From: Salmonella enterica subsp. enterica serovar Typhimurium str. LT2
Lineage (GTDB): Bacteria; Pseudomonadota; Gammaproteobacteria; Enterobacterales; Enterobacteriaceae
Assembly (NCBI RefSeq): GCF_000006945.2
Contig: NC_003197.2
Coordinates: 4,526,001-4,590,000 of the forward strand
Direction: 5' to 3'
Length of the DNA stretch: 64,000 bases
The notes beneath the pieces were generated by a model, which was given only the letters and a program-made list of their open reading frames with translations, was not told the DNA's origin and did not search any database. Of this stretch, positions 51,418-60,110 are shown one piece after another. The stretch's first letter is position 1; the number at the start of each line of letters is the position of its first letter. A program made the position numbers and the translations under genes.

Positions 51418-52275
51418 TTAGCGTTTTTCCTGCGATGATGCCATGCGTAGATTATGCAACGCGCGCATGCATTGATCTTGCGTCAGACGCGCTGCTTTAC
51501 CGGTTCCAAGCGTTCTGACAAAAACCTTACACGGTTTTCCTTCCAGCTTTTTAAGACGCGGGCTGAAATTCAGCAAGCGGCGTGATATTGCTTCAGCTTC
51601 TTTAGAGCCTGACTGACTACGGGTCTTAATGATGGTGCCGCAATCATGCGATTGTCCTGCCTCATCCGTATAACGATAAACGAGCGCTAAATAATGGTTA
51701 TACAGATTATGTTTCCAGTCAGGCTGGTTATAGGTATCGAATTCGATATTACCGTTTTCCAGGCAGTCAGCATCGTATAATGGTAAAAAGTCCAGCATTG
51801 AAGAAATACGCAATGCGAGCTCACGCATTTCGGCATTATTAATGGCGTGAATAATAGCCATCACCAGAACTTCAACCTGCCACTCACCGACCTGTAAATC
51901 AAGATGGCTACCATTGTGCAGCTTTAACGTAAAGGTTAATACTTTTTCTGTATTATCGCTCAACGCTAAAGATTCAACACGCTGATTAACATCGGCGTTT
52001 TCCAGCTCTTCACGGAGTATTGCCGGAATATTCTCATGCATTTTAAGCACATGACTGCTTTTAGCTTTCTGGCGTTTTTCCTGCTCTTGTTCCGGAAGCG
52101 AGTGTTGTAGATAAAGCCGGTGTTCAAGGCCGATCAACAAGTCTCGCAGCGCGAGCACAGGAAAGAAAAGCAGTGTTTCTTTATTTCTCAGTGACTTCAC
52201 CTTAAGCGCCAGCGCGATAAACTTATCATTGTGACGAATAACGCCGGTATTTAGTCCCTTAATCGTTAAGGCCAT
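51418..52275 (-). CDS. yjeJ: YjeJ, uncharacterised cytoplasmic protein
   Basis: A 285-residue protein without signal or membrane segments. It begins ALTIKGLNTGVIRHNDKFIAL and includes HLDLQVGEWQVEVLVMAI. Orthologues are found in enterics, with no known function. GGAGAATTGAC precedes ATG 52275; a five-codon longer frame is not preferred. It has lower GC than its neighbours. Confidence 0.82.
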   Translation of the reverse strand: MALTIKGLNTGVIRHNDKFIALALKVKSLRNKETLLFFPVLALRDLLIGLEHRLYLQHSLPEQEQEKRQKAKSSHVLKMHENIPAILREELENADVNQRVESLALSDNTEKVLTFTLKLHNGSHLDLQVGEWQVEVLVMAIIHAINNAEMRELALRISSMLDFLPLYDADCLENGNIEFDTYNQPDWKHNLYNHYLALVYRYTDEAGQSHDCGTIIKTRSQSGSKEAEAISRRLLNFSPRLKKLEGKPCKVFVRTLGTGKAARLTQDQCMRALHNLRMASSQEKR

Positions 52276-52556
52276 GTCAATTCTCCACAAATATAAAATA
52301 ATTAAATGTTTTACTGCAATGTATTTGATATATAAATTGTTTATGCCGTCCTATAAAAAGGAGAACCAGTATAATTCGAAAATGCAGTACACGCTAAGCG
52401 AGTCCTAAAACGGACTTTATTGAAAAGAGAGGACCGGAAAGGTGTATTTAACGAAGGTTAGTTTATCCTCGCCAAAGGGTGAGGAGAATCGCGGGGGAGT
52501 CTCCTCGTAATATTGCGCGGTAATATTTTTCGTCGTCCCTGACGCGCCCGCGAGGA
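52276..52556. other. yjeJ upstream and epmB 3' region
   Basis: About 280 AT-rich bases. It holds the yjeJ promoter region and the end of the epmB transcript. I see no strong hairpin, repeat or further gene. Confidence 0.4.
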
Positions 52557-53585
52557 TTAGCACTGCCGAAGCTGTAAATCCAGCGGTGTTTTGCTCGGTT
52601 CGCCGCCGATTTCACGCGCCAGTCTTGGCACCATATAGCCGGATACCAGCGTGAGCAGTTCGCGCATGATTTGCCGGGCTTCGTCATCGGTGACCATAAA
52701 ATGCGCGGCGCCCTGCACTTTATCCAGCACATGCAGGTAATAGGGCATCACGCCGGCGTCAAATAGCGCGTTGCTCAGATTCGCCAGCGTTCGCGCGTTA
52801 TCATTCACGCCACGCAGCAGGACGCTCTGGTTGAGAAGCGTGACGCCCACGTGGCGCAGTTTCTTCATCGCCAGGCCGAACGCCTCGTCCACTTCATTAG
52901 CGTGGTTGATATGGTTCACCAACAAAATTTGCAGACGTGACTGGTCAAAGCGGGCGACCAGTTCGTCAGTAATGCGTGCCGGGATGACGATAGGCAACCG
53001 ACTGTGGATGCGTAGCCGCTTGACGTGCTTAATGGCTTCCAGTTGCGTGAGCAGCCAGTCCAGCTCATGATCTTTCGCCATCAGCGGATCGCCGCCGGAA
53101 AAGATGATCTCATCCAGTTCCGGGTGTGCGGCGATATACTCCAGCGCGACTGTCCAGTTGCGCTTATTGCCTTGATTCTCTGCATACGGGAAGTGACGAC
53201 GGAAACAGTAGCGGCAATTTACCGCACATCCGCCTTTTACCAGCAATAGCGCCCGGTTTTGGTATTTATGCAATAATCCTGGCACCACGCTGTGTTGCTC
53301 TTCCAGCGGGTCGGTGGAGAAACCGGGGGCGACAATAAATTCATCCCGGGACGTCAGCACTTGACGTAAAAGAGGATCGTCAGGGTTGCCCTTCTCCATG
53401 CGCGCAATAAAAGCGCGCGGCACGCGGAGGGCAAACAAGCGCCTGGCGTCCTGTCCTGCCCGGAGGTTTTCATCAGCTTCAATCTGTAAAAGATGCAGCA
53501 GTTCGTCGGGATTGGTCACAACATCGGCAAGTTGCGCTAACCAATCTTCTCGCAATGGGGTATTTAGGGTTACAATATGCGCCAT
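52557..53585 (-). CDS. epmB: EF-P--(R)-beta-lysine pathway lysine 2,3-aminomutase EpmB (YjeK)
   Basis: Radical SAM, PLP-dependent enzyme, 342 residues, that turns L-alpha-lysine into R-beta-lysine for attachment to EF-P by EpmA. The radical SAM cluster [15 protein letters not shown] gives C120, C124 and C127. The PLP lysine is in [10 protein letters not shown] near the C-terminus. It is divergent from efp with only 40 bases between start codons. Confidence 0.96.
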
Positions 53586-53625
53586 TTTGTGGCTTAGCTA
53601 CCAGTTAACAATTTCAGAGGGCCTT

Positions 53626-54192
53626 ATGGCGACTTACTATAGCAACGATTTTCGTTCCGGTCTTAAAATCATGTTGGATGGCGAACCTTATGCGGTTGAA
53701 TCCAGTGAATTCGTGAAACCGGGTAAAGGCCAGGCGTTTGCCCGCGTTAAGCTGCGCCGTCTGCTGACCGGCACGCGCGTTGAGAAAACCTTCAAATCGA
53801 CCGATTCCGCAGAAGGCGCGGATGTAGTCGATATGAACCTGACTTACCTGTACAACGACGGTGAGTTCTGGCATTTCATGAACAACGAAACCTTCGAGCA
53901 GCTGTCTGCAGATGCCAAGGCTATCGGCGACAACGCAAAATGGCTGTTGGATCAGGCGGAATGCATCGTGACCCTGTGGAACGGTCAGCCTATCTCTGTC
54001 ACTCCGCCGAACTTTGTTGAACTGGAAATTGTTGATACCGACCCAGGTCTGAAGGGCGATACCGCAGGTACTGGCGGCAAACCAGCCACGCTGTCTACTG
54101 GCGCAGTGGTTAAAGTTCCGCTGTTCGTGCAGATTGGCGAAGTGATCAAAGTCGATACCCGTTCCGGCGAATACGTATCCCGCGTAAAATAA
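53626..54192 (+). CDS. efp: Translation elongation factor P
   Basis: A 188-residue three-domain beta protein that enters stalled ribosomes at polyproline stretches. The modified lysine is K34 in [11 protein letters not shown]. Start MATYYSNDF at 53626, with CAGAGGGCC upstream. The longer frame from 53386 runs antisense through epmB and is not real. Both modifying enzymes (EpmB, EpmA) are also in this window. Confidence 0.98.
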
Positions 54193-54210
54193 TTTACGTT
54201 ATCGGGAAAA

Positions 54211-54240
54211 ATGGTGCAGCGTATGCTGCGCCATCCTATT
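54211..54240 (+). terminator. Terminator after efp
   Basis: ATGGTGCAGC/GCTGCGCCAT stem followed by CCTATTTTT. It sits just before ecnA. Confidence 0.65.
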
Positions 54241-54252
54241 TTTCGCGCCTCA

Positions 54253-54387
54253 ATGATGAAACGCTTTATCGGTCTTGTCGCGCTGGTTCTTCTTACCAGC
54301 ACATTATTAACGGCATGTAATACCGCCCGCGGCTTCGGCGAAGATATTCAGCATCTCGGCCACGCCATCTCCCGTGCAGCCAGCTAA
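54253..54387 (+). CDS. ecnA: Entericidin A lipoprotein (antidote)
   Basis: A 44-residue small lipoprotein, MMKRFIGLVALVLL start, lipobox LLTA-C22, then NTARGFGEDIQHLGHAIS. EcnA is held to counter the membrane-lytic EcnB. There are two adjacent ATGs; no strong ribosome site is visible. It is too short for most callers. Confidence 0.9.
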   Translation: MMKRFIGLVALVLLTSTLLTACNTARGFGEDIQHLGHAISRAAS

Positions 54388-54455
54388 TCGCTTCTCGTCT
54401 TCCTAAAATTAGTCGATCGCCCATCATTTTCTGGGATGTTGTCTATTATTAAGTT

Positions 54456-54463
54456 GCTATACA
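54456..54463 (+). promoter_or_regulatory. Probable sigma-S type -10 of ecnB
   Basis: TGCTATACA, an extended -10 with C at -13, lies about 32 bases before the ecnB ATG. ecnB is known to be RpoS-dependent. Confidence 0.5.
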
Positions 54464-54494
54464 CAAACAACATTGGCTAGAAAAGGAAGACATT

Positions 54495-54641
54495 ATGGTT
54501 AAAAAGACAATTGCAGCGATCTTTTCTGTTTTGGTACTTTCCACTGTATTAACTGCTTGTAATACCACGCGCGGCGTGGGCGAGGACATCTCGGACGGTG
54601 GTAGTGCGATCTCTGGCGCTGCAACCAGAGCTCAGCAGTAA
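54495..54641 (+). CDS. ecnB: Entericidin B lipoprotein (bacteriolytic)
   Basis: A 48-residue lipoprotein: MVKKTIAAIFSVLVLSTVLTA then Cys22, and NTTRGVGEDISDGGSAIS. It promotes stationary-phase lysis at high osmolarity in the known system. GGAAGACATT precedes the ATG. It is tandem with ecnA and convergent with ecnR. Confidence 0.92.
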   Translation: MVKKTIAAIFSVLVLSTVLTACNTTRGVGEDISDGGSAISGAATRAQQ

Positions 54642-54646
54642 TCATC

Positions 54647-54672
54647 AACGGTACGGCATGGCGTCGTACCGT
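54647..54672. terminator. Bidirectional hairpin between ecnB and ecnR
   Basis: AACGGTACG/CGTACCGTT arms, with the right arm reaching the ecnR stop. Confidence 0.6.
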
Positions 54673-55259
54673 TAATCGATTTTCTCCGGAAGCATAAGAA
54701 AGGGAGAATACCGGTTATCCATATGAAGTTTCATACGGATATTACGTTTATAGGTGTAAACCGTTTTCCCGTGAATGCCAAGCGCATACGCAATCTCTTT
54801 ATTGCTGGTGCCTTCCGTCCACATCGCGAGCACTTTTTCCTCCTGCGGAGAGAGCAATGGCGTGGCGCTTTCCGGCGCTTCCTGCAGTGGATGAGTATGT
54901 AGCGCTCCTTTAATTCGTTGTGCAAGCTCATGTAAAGGCGTGTGTTTAGATAACACCGCATGACTGGCATATTGCGGTCTGTACGGCATATTCCCTGACT
55001 GTAATAATACCAACGGCGTCATCCTGCAGGCGGCAAAAAATGCATTGATAGGCTGTTCGGGTAAGGCATCGTTGAGAAAACCATATAAATCAGCGATAAC
55101 CAGGTGGGGCTTCCATTGCAGAATATGTTCTTTCGCCAGTATAAGGTTATTCATCCCGGATACCAGCAGTGAAGAACTGAGCACATCAGTGTGATTAAGC
55201 CAGGCCTCCATGCCCGTACGGGTAAAGTGGCATCGGTCTATCACTAAAATTTTCAACAT
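54672..55259 (-). CDS. ecnR: LuxR-family regulator EcnR (entericidin locus)
   Basis: A 195-residue protein with a degenerate receiver domain (MLKILVIDRCHFTRTGMEAW, HLVIADLYGF) and a C-terminal LuxR HTH (LSPQEEKVLAMWTEGTSNKE, ALGIHGKTVYTYKRNI). The receiver keeps one Asp in VIADLY but lacks the usual acidic pair, so classical phosphorylation is doubtful. ATG 55259 is chosen; a GTG four codons upstream is possible. Placed next to ecnB, it is the putative regulator of the entericidins. Confidence 0.85.
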   Translation of the reverse strand: MLKILVIDRCHFTRTGMEAWLNHTDVLSSSLLVSGMNNLILAKEHILQWKPHLVIADLYGFLNDALPEQPINAFFAACRMTPLVLLQSGNMPYRPQYASHAVLSKHTPLHELAQRIKGALHTHPLQEAPESATPLLSPQEEKVLAMWTEGTSNKEIAYALGIHGKTVYTYKRNIRMKLHMDNRYSPFLMLPEKID

Positions 55260-55450
55260 AGTTTTTTGCACCCGGAAGTAGATAAAGCACTTTCTTTCCC
55301 AGAAGGCGTTCCATCATAGAGAACTCCTGTGGGCGCTAAATGCGAAAACTACGCGGCTTAAAAGGGCCAATTCCCGCCTTTAGACGGAAAAAAATAAAAA
55401 GGTTGAAATTCATTTTCTCTCAGGCAAGAATGGCTTTTCATCCGTATACG

Positions 55451-55494
55451 TTACAGGACGACCTGTAAACGCTATTCTCACCGGGGACGGCCCC
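55451..55494 (+). promoter_or_regulatory. Guanidine-II (mini-ykkC) riboswitch of gdx
   Basis: Two hairpins with ACGR tetraloops: TTACAGG-ACGA-CCTGTAA (55451-55468) and GGGG-ACGG-CCCC (55483-55494), separated by 14 bases. That is the defining pattern of the guanidine-II riboswitch. The second hairpin ends 7-8 bases before the GGAG ribosome site of gdx, so guanidine binding would control ribosome access. Confidence 0.9.
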
Positions 55495-55515
55495 ATTAAT
55501 TATCTGGAGCCTGCT

Positions 55516-55833
55516 ATGTCCTGGATCATTCTATTAATCGCTGGTTTACTTGAAGTGGTATGGGCTGTCGGCCTGAAGTATACCCACGGTTTTTCTCGTC
55601 TGACCCCCAGTATTATCACCATTACGGCCATGGTTATCAGTATGGCGTTACTTTCCTGGGCAATGAAAACGCTGCCTGTTGGAACGGCGTACGCCATCTG
55701 GACCGGCATCGGCGCCGTTGGGGCGGCAATCACCGGTATCCTTCTGCTGGGCGAGTCTGCCTCACCGGCGCGTTTGCTCAGTCTTGGCTTGATCGTCGCG
55801 GGTATCATTGGGCTAAAACTCAGTGCGCATTAA
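55516..55833 (+). CDS. gdx: Guanidinium exporter Gdx (SugE), SMR family
   Basis: A 105-residue, four-helix small multidrug resistance protein. The membrane glutamate is E13 in LLIAGLLEVVWAVGLKY, with the family motif WTGIGAVGAAITGI. It exports guanidinium in exchange for protons as an antiparallel dimer. A guanidine-sensing leader precedes it, matching the substrate. It was formerly named sugE as a groE suppressor. Confidence 0.95.
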   Translation: MSWIILLIAGLLEVVWAVGLKYTHGFSRLTPSIITITAMVISMALLSWAMKTLPVGTAYAIWTGIGAVGAAITGILLLGESASPARLLSLGLIVAGIIGLKLSAH

Positions 55834-55849
55834 TTCGTCGCTGATATTG

Positions 55850-56383
55850 CTACGAACCTGATTGTTTTACCCAAATTAATTTATTGACGTCAAACCCCTC
55901 CCGGGTCGCGACGGCCAGCATTTGCTGTTTTATTTCCTCAGAAAGCGTTGGCGTGCGAGAGAGTATCCACAGATAGTCGCGATCCGGGCCGCACACCAGC
56001 GCATGACGGTATTCCCGGTCAAGCGCAATCACGTTATAGCCGCCGTAGAACGGGCCGAAAAAAGAGACCTTGAGCGCGGCGCGGTTTGGACTACCGGTAA
56101 AATACGCTTTGCCTTCTGTTTTTTGCCACATTTCCCGATCCGGGTTATAGCCTTTATTGATGACATTAATCCCGCCATCGTCACGCAGACTATAGGTGGC
56201 CGTGACTTGTTCCAGTCCACGTTCAAATCGATGATCGAGGCGTGCGATCTCATACCAGGTGCCGAGGTAACGTTTGGCATCAAAGTTATTTACCACGGTA
56301 ACGCCTTTAGGCGGGGTAGGCGAACTACAGGCGACAACCAAAAATGCCGCAGTAACCGCAGCAACGACGGGCAGCAAGCGCAT
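55850..56383 (-). CDS. blc: Outer membrane lipocalin Blc
   Basis: A 177-residue lipoprotein, lipobox VVA-C19, with the lipocalin motif YLGTWYEIARLDHRFERG (about 40-57) and the conserved YLWILSRTP. It binds lysophospholipids and fatty acids at the outer membrane, under stress control in E. coli. In E. coli it follows ampC; here it follows frdD directly. Confidence 0.95.
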   Translation of the reverse strand: MRLLPVVAAVTAAFLVVACSSPTPPKGVTVVNNFDAKRYLGTWYEIARLDHRFERGLEQVTATYSLRDDGGINVINKGYNPDREMWQKTEGKAYFTGSPNRAALKVSFFGPFYGGYNVIALDREYRHALVCGPDRDYLWILSRTPTLSEEIKQQMLAVATREGFDVNKLIWVKQSGS

Positions 56384-56449
56384 AGCGTTTTTCCTTCCAG
56401 TGTTTTTTCTAAGTGTAGAACCTGGCGGGAAAATGAGAGGCAGGAAAAG

Positions 56450-56483
56450 AAAAAATGCCCTCTTATCGGGTAGATAAGAGGGC
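56450..56483 (-). terminator. Terminator of the frd operon
   Basis: GCCCTCTTATC/GATAAGAGGGC stem (56457-56483) with a 5-base loop followed by ATTTTTTCTTTT on the minus strand, 11 bases past frdD. Confidence 0.9.
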
Positions 56484-56494
56484 GTCGTGGCAAC

Positions 56495-56854
56495 TTAGAG
56501 AGTGATAACGCCAATCGCCGTCACAACGGTCAGGATTGCCGCCAGACCGTAGAAGACCCATTTGCCCGCGGGCACGTGGATTTTCAGGTCATGCATCGCG
56601 TGGTGCATACGGTGTAGGCCACACCATAGCGGCAGCACGATCATCAGGAACAGAAAAACGCGACCAATGAAGCTTTGGGCGAACGTCAGTACGCGCTCAA
56701 AACTCAGGGCATCGCCCGGAAATAGCCCCAGCGGCAGCATGATGCCAACCAGTAGCACGATCACCGGCGCGATGATCGCGCCCCACATACCGCCTGCGCC
56801 AAACAGTCCCCAGAATACGGGTTCATCAGAACGTTTTGGGTTTGGATTAATCAT
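56495..56854 (-). CDS. frdD: Fumarate reductase membrane subunit FrdD
   Basis: A 119-residue anchor with three membrane helices that, with FrdC, holds the catalytic dimer and binds menaquinol. GGAGTCCCGG precedes ATG 56854. Conserved [13 protein letters not shown] is present. It is the last gene of frdABCD. Confidence 0.96.
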
Positions 56855-56864
56855 CCGGGACTCC

Positions 56865-57260
56865 TTACCAGAACAGGGCAACATACAGAATGACTACGGT
56901 GACTACCGCAGTGACCACCCAAAGCCCTTTGATGATTGGCTCTGGCCCCATTTTTTCGTCTTTTACAATGATATTGGCCGCCTTCGGCGCCAGTTCAAAC
57001 CAGGTTTTGGTGTGCAGCAGCGCGGCCGCCAGGGTGATCAGGTTTAAGATCACCACCACCGGGTTTTGTAAAAAGCCGACGAATCCCATCCAGGATTCCG
57101 CGCCGTGTTTGAGCGCAAACAGACCGAAAATCAGTTCAATACTGAACCAGACTGCCGGCACCGCTGTGCCTTCGCGCAGCATATAAAAGCGATAAAACGG
57201 CAGTTTTTTCCACCAGGTGGACGTCATCGGCCGCACATAGGGTTTGCGTTTAGTCGTCAT
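56865..57260 (-). CDS. frdC: Fumarate reductase membrane subunit FrdC
   Basis: A 131-residue anchor with three membrane helices. The Glu (E29 region of [14 protein letters not shown]) linked to quinol oxidation is present. It lies 10 bases from both frdB and frdD, in one operon. Confidence 0.96.
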
Positions 57261-57270
57261 GTTGCACTCC

Positions 57271-58005
57271 TTAGCGTGGTTTCAGGGTGGCGATAAGAAA
57301 GTCTTTCGAGCTTTCCACTTTACCCTGCTGAATGGCCGCAGCCGGATCGACATGTTTTGGACAGACTTCGGAGCAGTAGCCCACGAAAGTACAGGTCCAT
57401 ACGCCGTTCGGACTGTTCAACTGCGCCATACGCTCCTTCTTACCGTGATCGCGGCTATCTTCGTTATAGCGATGCGCCAGCGTAATCGCAGCCGGTCCGA
57501 TAAATTCAGGATTCAGACCGAACTGCGGGCACGCGGCGTAGCACAGACCACAGTTGATGCAACCGGAGAACTGGTGATACTTCGCCATTTGCGCCGGGGT
57601 CTGGACATTCGGCCCCTGATCTGGCGTGCGAGAGTTGCCAATAATGTACGGTTTGATCGCTTCCAGGCTTTCGATAAAGTGCGTCATATCGACAACCAGA
57701 TCGCGTTCAATCGGGAAGTTCGCCAGCGCTTCCACCTTCATACCGTTGGTGTAATCGCGCAGGAAGGTTTTACACGCCAGTTTAGGGACGTTGTTGACCA
57801 TCATGCCGCAGGAGCCGCAGATCGCCATACGGCAGGACCAGCGGTAGCTCAGGTCTGGCGACAGGTTATCTTTGATGTAGCCCAACGCGTCCAGTAGCGA
57901 TGTTGTTTCATCATAAGGAACTTCATAGAAAGCACTGTGCGGCGCGGTATCGGTTTCCGGGTTATAGCGCACCACCTCAACTTTCAGGTTTTTCATCTCA
58001 GCCAT
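57271..58005 (-). CDS. frdB: Fumarate reductase iron–sulfur subunit FrdB
   Basis: A 244-residue subunit with [2Fe-2S] ([12 protein letters not shown] and a later Cys), [4Fe-4S] ([11 protein letters not shown]) and [3Fe-4S] ([11 protein letters not shown]) clusters. It relays electrons from the quinol site to FrdA. ATG 58005 ([11 protein letters not shown]) overlaps frdA by 8 bases. Confidence 0.97.
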
Positions 58006-59788
58006 TCGCCTTCTCCTTCTTATCGGCTGCTTCCGCTTCACCGCCGTAAACACGTTTGGCTGGCGGCAGGGTGGTGATTTTCACGTCGCTGTATTCCAGA
58101 CGGGTCGTGCCATCAGCATCGCGGAAGGCGAGGGTGTGCTTGAGGAAGTTCACATCGTCGCGCTCGGTACAGCCTTCATCCAGACGCTGATGCGCGCCGC
58201 GGGACTCTTTACGCGCCAGCGCAGAGTGCGCCATACATTCCGCCACGTTCAGACCATGACCCAGTTCGATGGTATACAGCAGGTCAGTGTTGAACACGCT
58301 GGAGGTATCGGAGATACGTACGCGCTTGAAACGTTCCTGAAGCTCGGCCAGTTTATCAACGGTTTTCTGCATCAGTTCCGGGGTACGGTAAATACCGCAA
58401 CCTTCTTCCATAGACAGACCCATCTCATCGCGGATCTTCGACCAGTTTTCGTTGCCTTCCTGGTTCACCAGATTTTTCAGACGCTGTTCAATATCGGCAA
58501 CCTGGGCGTCGAGCGCGGCGCTATTTGCGGCGCCTGCCGTAGCAGCGCGTTCCATTGCTTGTTCGCCAGCCAGACGACCAAACACCACCAGTTCCGCCAG
58601 TGAGTTGGAACCGAGGCGGTTCGCGCCATGCAGGCCAACAGAGGAGCATTCGCCAACGGCAAACAGCCCTTTGACACGGCTTTCACAGTTCTGGTCGGTT
58701 TCAATGCCGCCCATGGTGTAGTGCGCGGTCGGACGTACTGGAATCGGTTCTTTAACCGGATCGACGCCGACATAGGCTTTCGCCAGTTCGCAAATGAACG
58801 GCAGACGTTCATGCAGTTTCTTCTCGCCGAGATGACGCAGGTCGAGGTGAACCACATCGCCGCGCGGCGTGGAGATGGTGTTGCCTTTACGCCATTCGTG
58901 CCAGAAAGCCTGGGATACTTTGTCACGTGGCCCCAGTTCCATATATTTGTTTTTCGGCTCGCCCAGCGGCGTTTCGGGGCCCATGCCGTAGTCTTGCAGG
59001 TAACGATAGCCATTTTTATTGACCAGAATACCGCCTTCGCCGCGGCAACCTTCAGTCATCAGGATACCGGAACCTGGCAGGCCGGTCGGGTGATACTGAA
59101 CGAATTCCATATCACGCAGCGGAACGCCATGGCTCAGCGCCATGCCCATCCCGTCGCCGGTGACGATGCCGCCGTTGGTGTTATAGCGGTATACGCGGCC
59201 TGCGCCGCCTGTCGCCATGACCACGGCGTTGGCACGGATTTGCACCAGCGTGCCTTCCATCATGTTCATTGCCACCAGGCCGCGCGCATGGTTGTCATCA
59301 ACCAGAATATCCAGCACGAAATGTTCGTCAAAGCGCTGGATTTGTGGGAACTGCAGGGAAGTCTGGAACAGGGTATGCAGCATATGGAAGCCGGTTTTAT
59401 CCGCGGCGAACCAGGTACGCTCGATTTTCATACCACCGAAGCGACGCACGTTAACGCTACCGTCCGGACGGCGGCTCCACGGGCAGCCCCATTGCTCCAG
59501 CTGCGTCATCTCAGTGGGACAATGGTGGACAAAGTAATCCACGACATCCTGCTCACACAGCCAGTCTCCGCCTGCTACCGTATCGTGAAAATGGTAGTCA
59601 AAGCTGTCATGATCCTGGGCGACAGCGGCTGAACCCCCTTCGGCAGCGACGGTGTGGCTGCGCATCGGGTACACTTTTGAGATCAGTGCGATTTTAGCAT
59701 TGGGATTCGCCTGTGCGGCAGCAATTGCAGCACGTAATCCCGCGCCACCGGCGCCTATAATGGCAAGATCGGCTTGAAAGGTTTGCAC
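57998..59788 (-). CDS. frdA: Fumarate reductase flavoprotein subunit FrdA
   Basis: Reduces fumarate to succinate as terminal oxidase in anaerobic respiration. It is 596 residues. The FAD Rossmann motif IIGAGGAGLRAAIAA starts at residue 10. The covalent FAD His is in SHTVAAEGG (about 44). Catalytic-site signature RTWFAADKTG and HPTGLPGSG are present. The start is a GTG at 59788 with GGAGGAATGTC upstream (VQTFQADLA); an ORF 28 codons longer is not used. It is the first gene of frdABCD. Confidence 0.97.
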   Translation of the reverse strand: MQTFQADLAIIGAGGAGLRAAIAAAQANPNAKIALISKVYPMRSHTVAAEGGSAAVAQDHDSFDYHFHDTVAGGDWLCEQDVVDYFVHHCPTEMTQLEQWGCPWSRRPDGSVNVRRFGGMKIERTWFAADKTGFHMLHTLFQTSLQFPQIQRFDEHFVLDILVDDNHARGLVAMNMMEGTLVQIRANAVVMATGGAGRVYRYNTNGGIVTGDGMGMALSHGVPLRDMEFVQYHPTGLPGSGILMTEGCRGEGGILVNKNGYRYLQDYGMGPETPLGEPKNKYMELGPRDKVSQAFWHEWRKGNTISTPRGDVVHLDLRHLGEKKLHERLPFICELAKAYVGVDPVKEPIPVRPTAHYTMGGIETDQNCESRVKGLFAVGECSSVGLHGANRLGSNSLAELVVFGRLAGEQAMERAATAGAANSAALDAQVADIEQRLKNLVNQEGNENWSKIRDEMGLSMEEGCGIYRTPELMQKTVDKLAELQERFKRVRISDTSSVFNTDLLYTIELGHGLNVAECMAHSALARKESRGAHQRLDEGCTERDDVNFLKHTLAFRDADGTTRLEYSDVKITTLPPAKRVYGGEAEAADKKEKANG

Positions 59789-60110
59789 GACATTCCTCCA
59801 GATTATTGTAATTTCACCCTCGCGCAGCCAGATAAAGCCTCTGGGTTCTGCGAAGTATGAATGCGTTTCCACTGCTCCTTTATGGGTACAACAGTATAGT
59901 CTCAGGGATGTGAGGGAAATTTGACGTGTTCGATTTTTTTAGCGTATCAGAGGGATGAATTATCATTGATTTTGATTAATTTAATTACTAAACCATCTGA
60001 AATCACTTTTTTTACCCTCCAGAAGGCGCCCGATACGCCTGCGCAAAATTTGTTTCGCCCGCGCGTTGCGAGTAGACTTCGTGACCTTGTCTTAAACTGG
60101 AGAAAGAATC
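59789..60110. promoter_or_regulatory. Divergent frdA / epmA control region
   Basis: 322 bases. frd promoter: -10 TATACT (59893-59898, minus) with an FNR-type site TCGAACACGTCAAA centred about 40 bases upstream of the start of transcription. epmA promoter: TTGTTT (60050-60055), 17-base spacer, TAGACT (60073-60078) on the plus strand. A second FNR-like element TTGATTTTGATTAA lies at 59966-59979. Confidence 0.65.
59920..59933 (-). promoter_or_regulatory. FNR site of the frd operon
   Basis: TCGAACACGTCAAA on the minus strand matches the TTGAT-N4-ATCAA pattern with three mismatches and sits at the class II position relative to TATACT at 59893-59898. E. coli frd has a similar degenerate site at this place. 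Confidence 0.6.

Noticed and set aside
53386..53625. Upstream extension of the efp frame
   Set aside because: It is antisense to epmB; the known EF-P N-terminus and ribosome site place the start at 53626.
58628..59632. 334-codon plus-strand frame
   Set aside because: Antisense to frdA; no motif.
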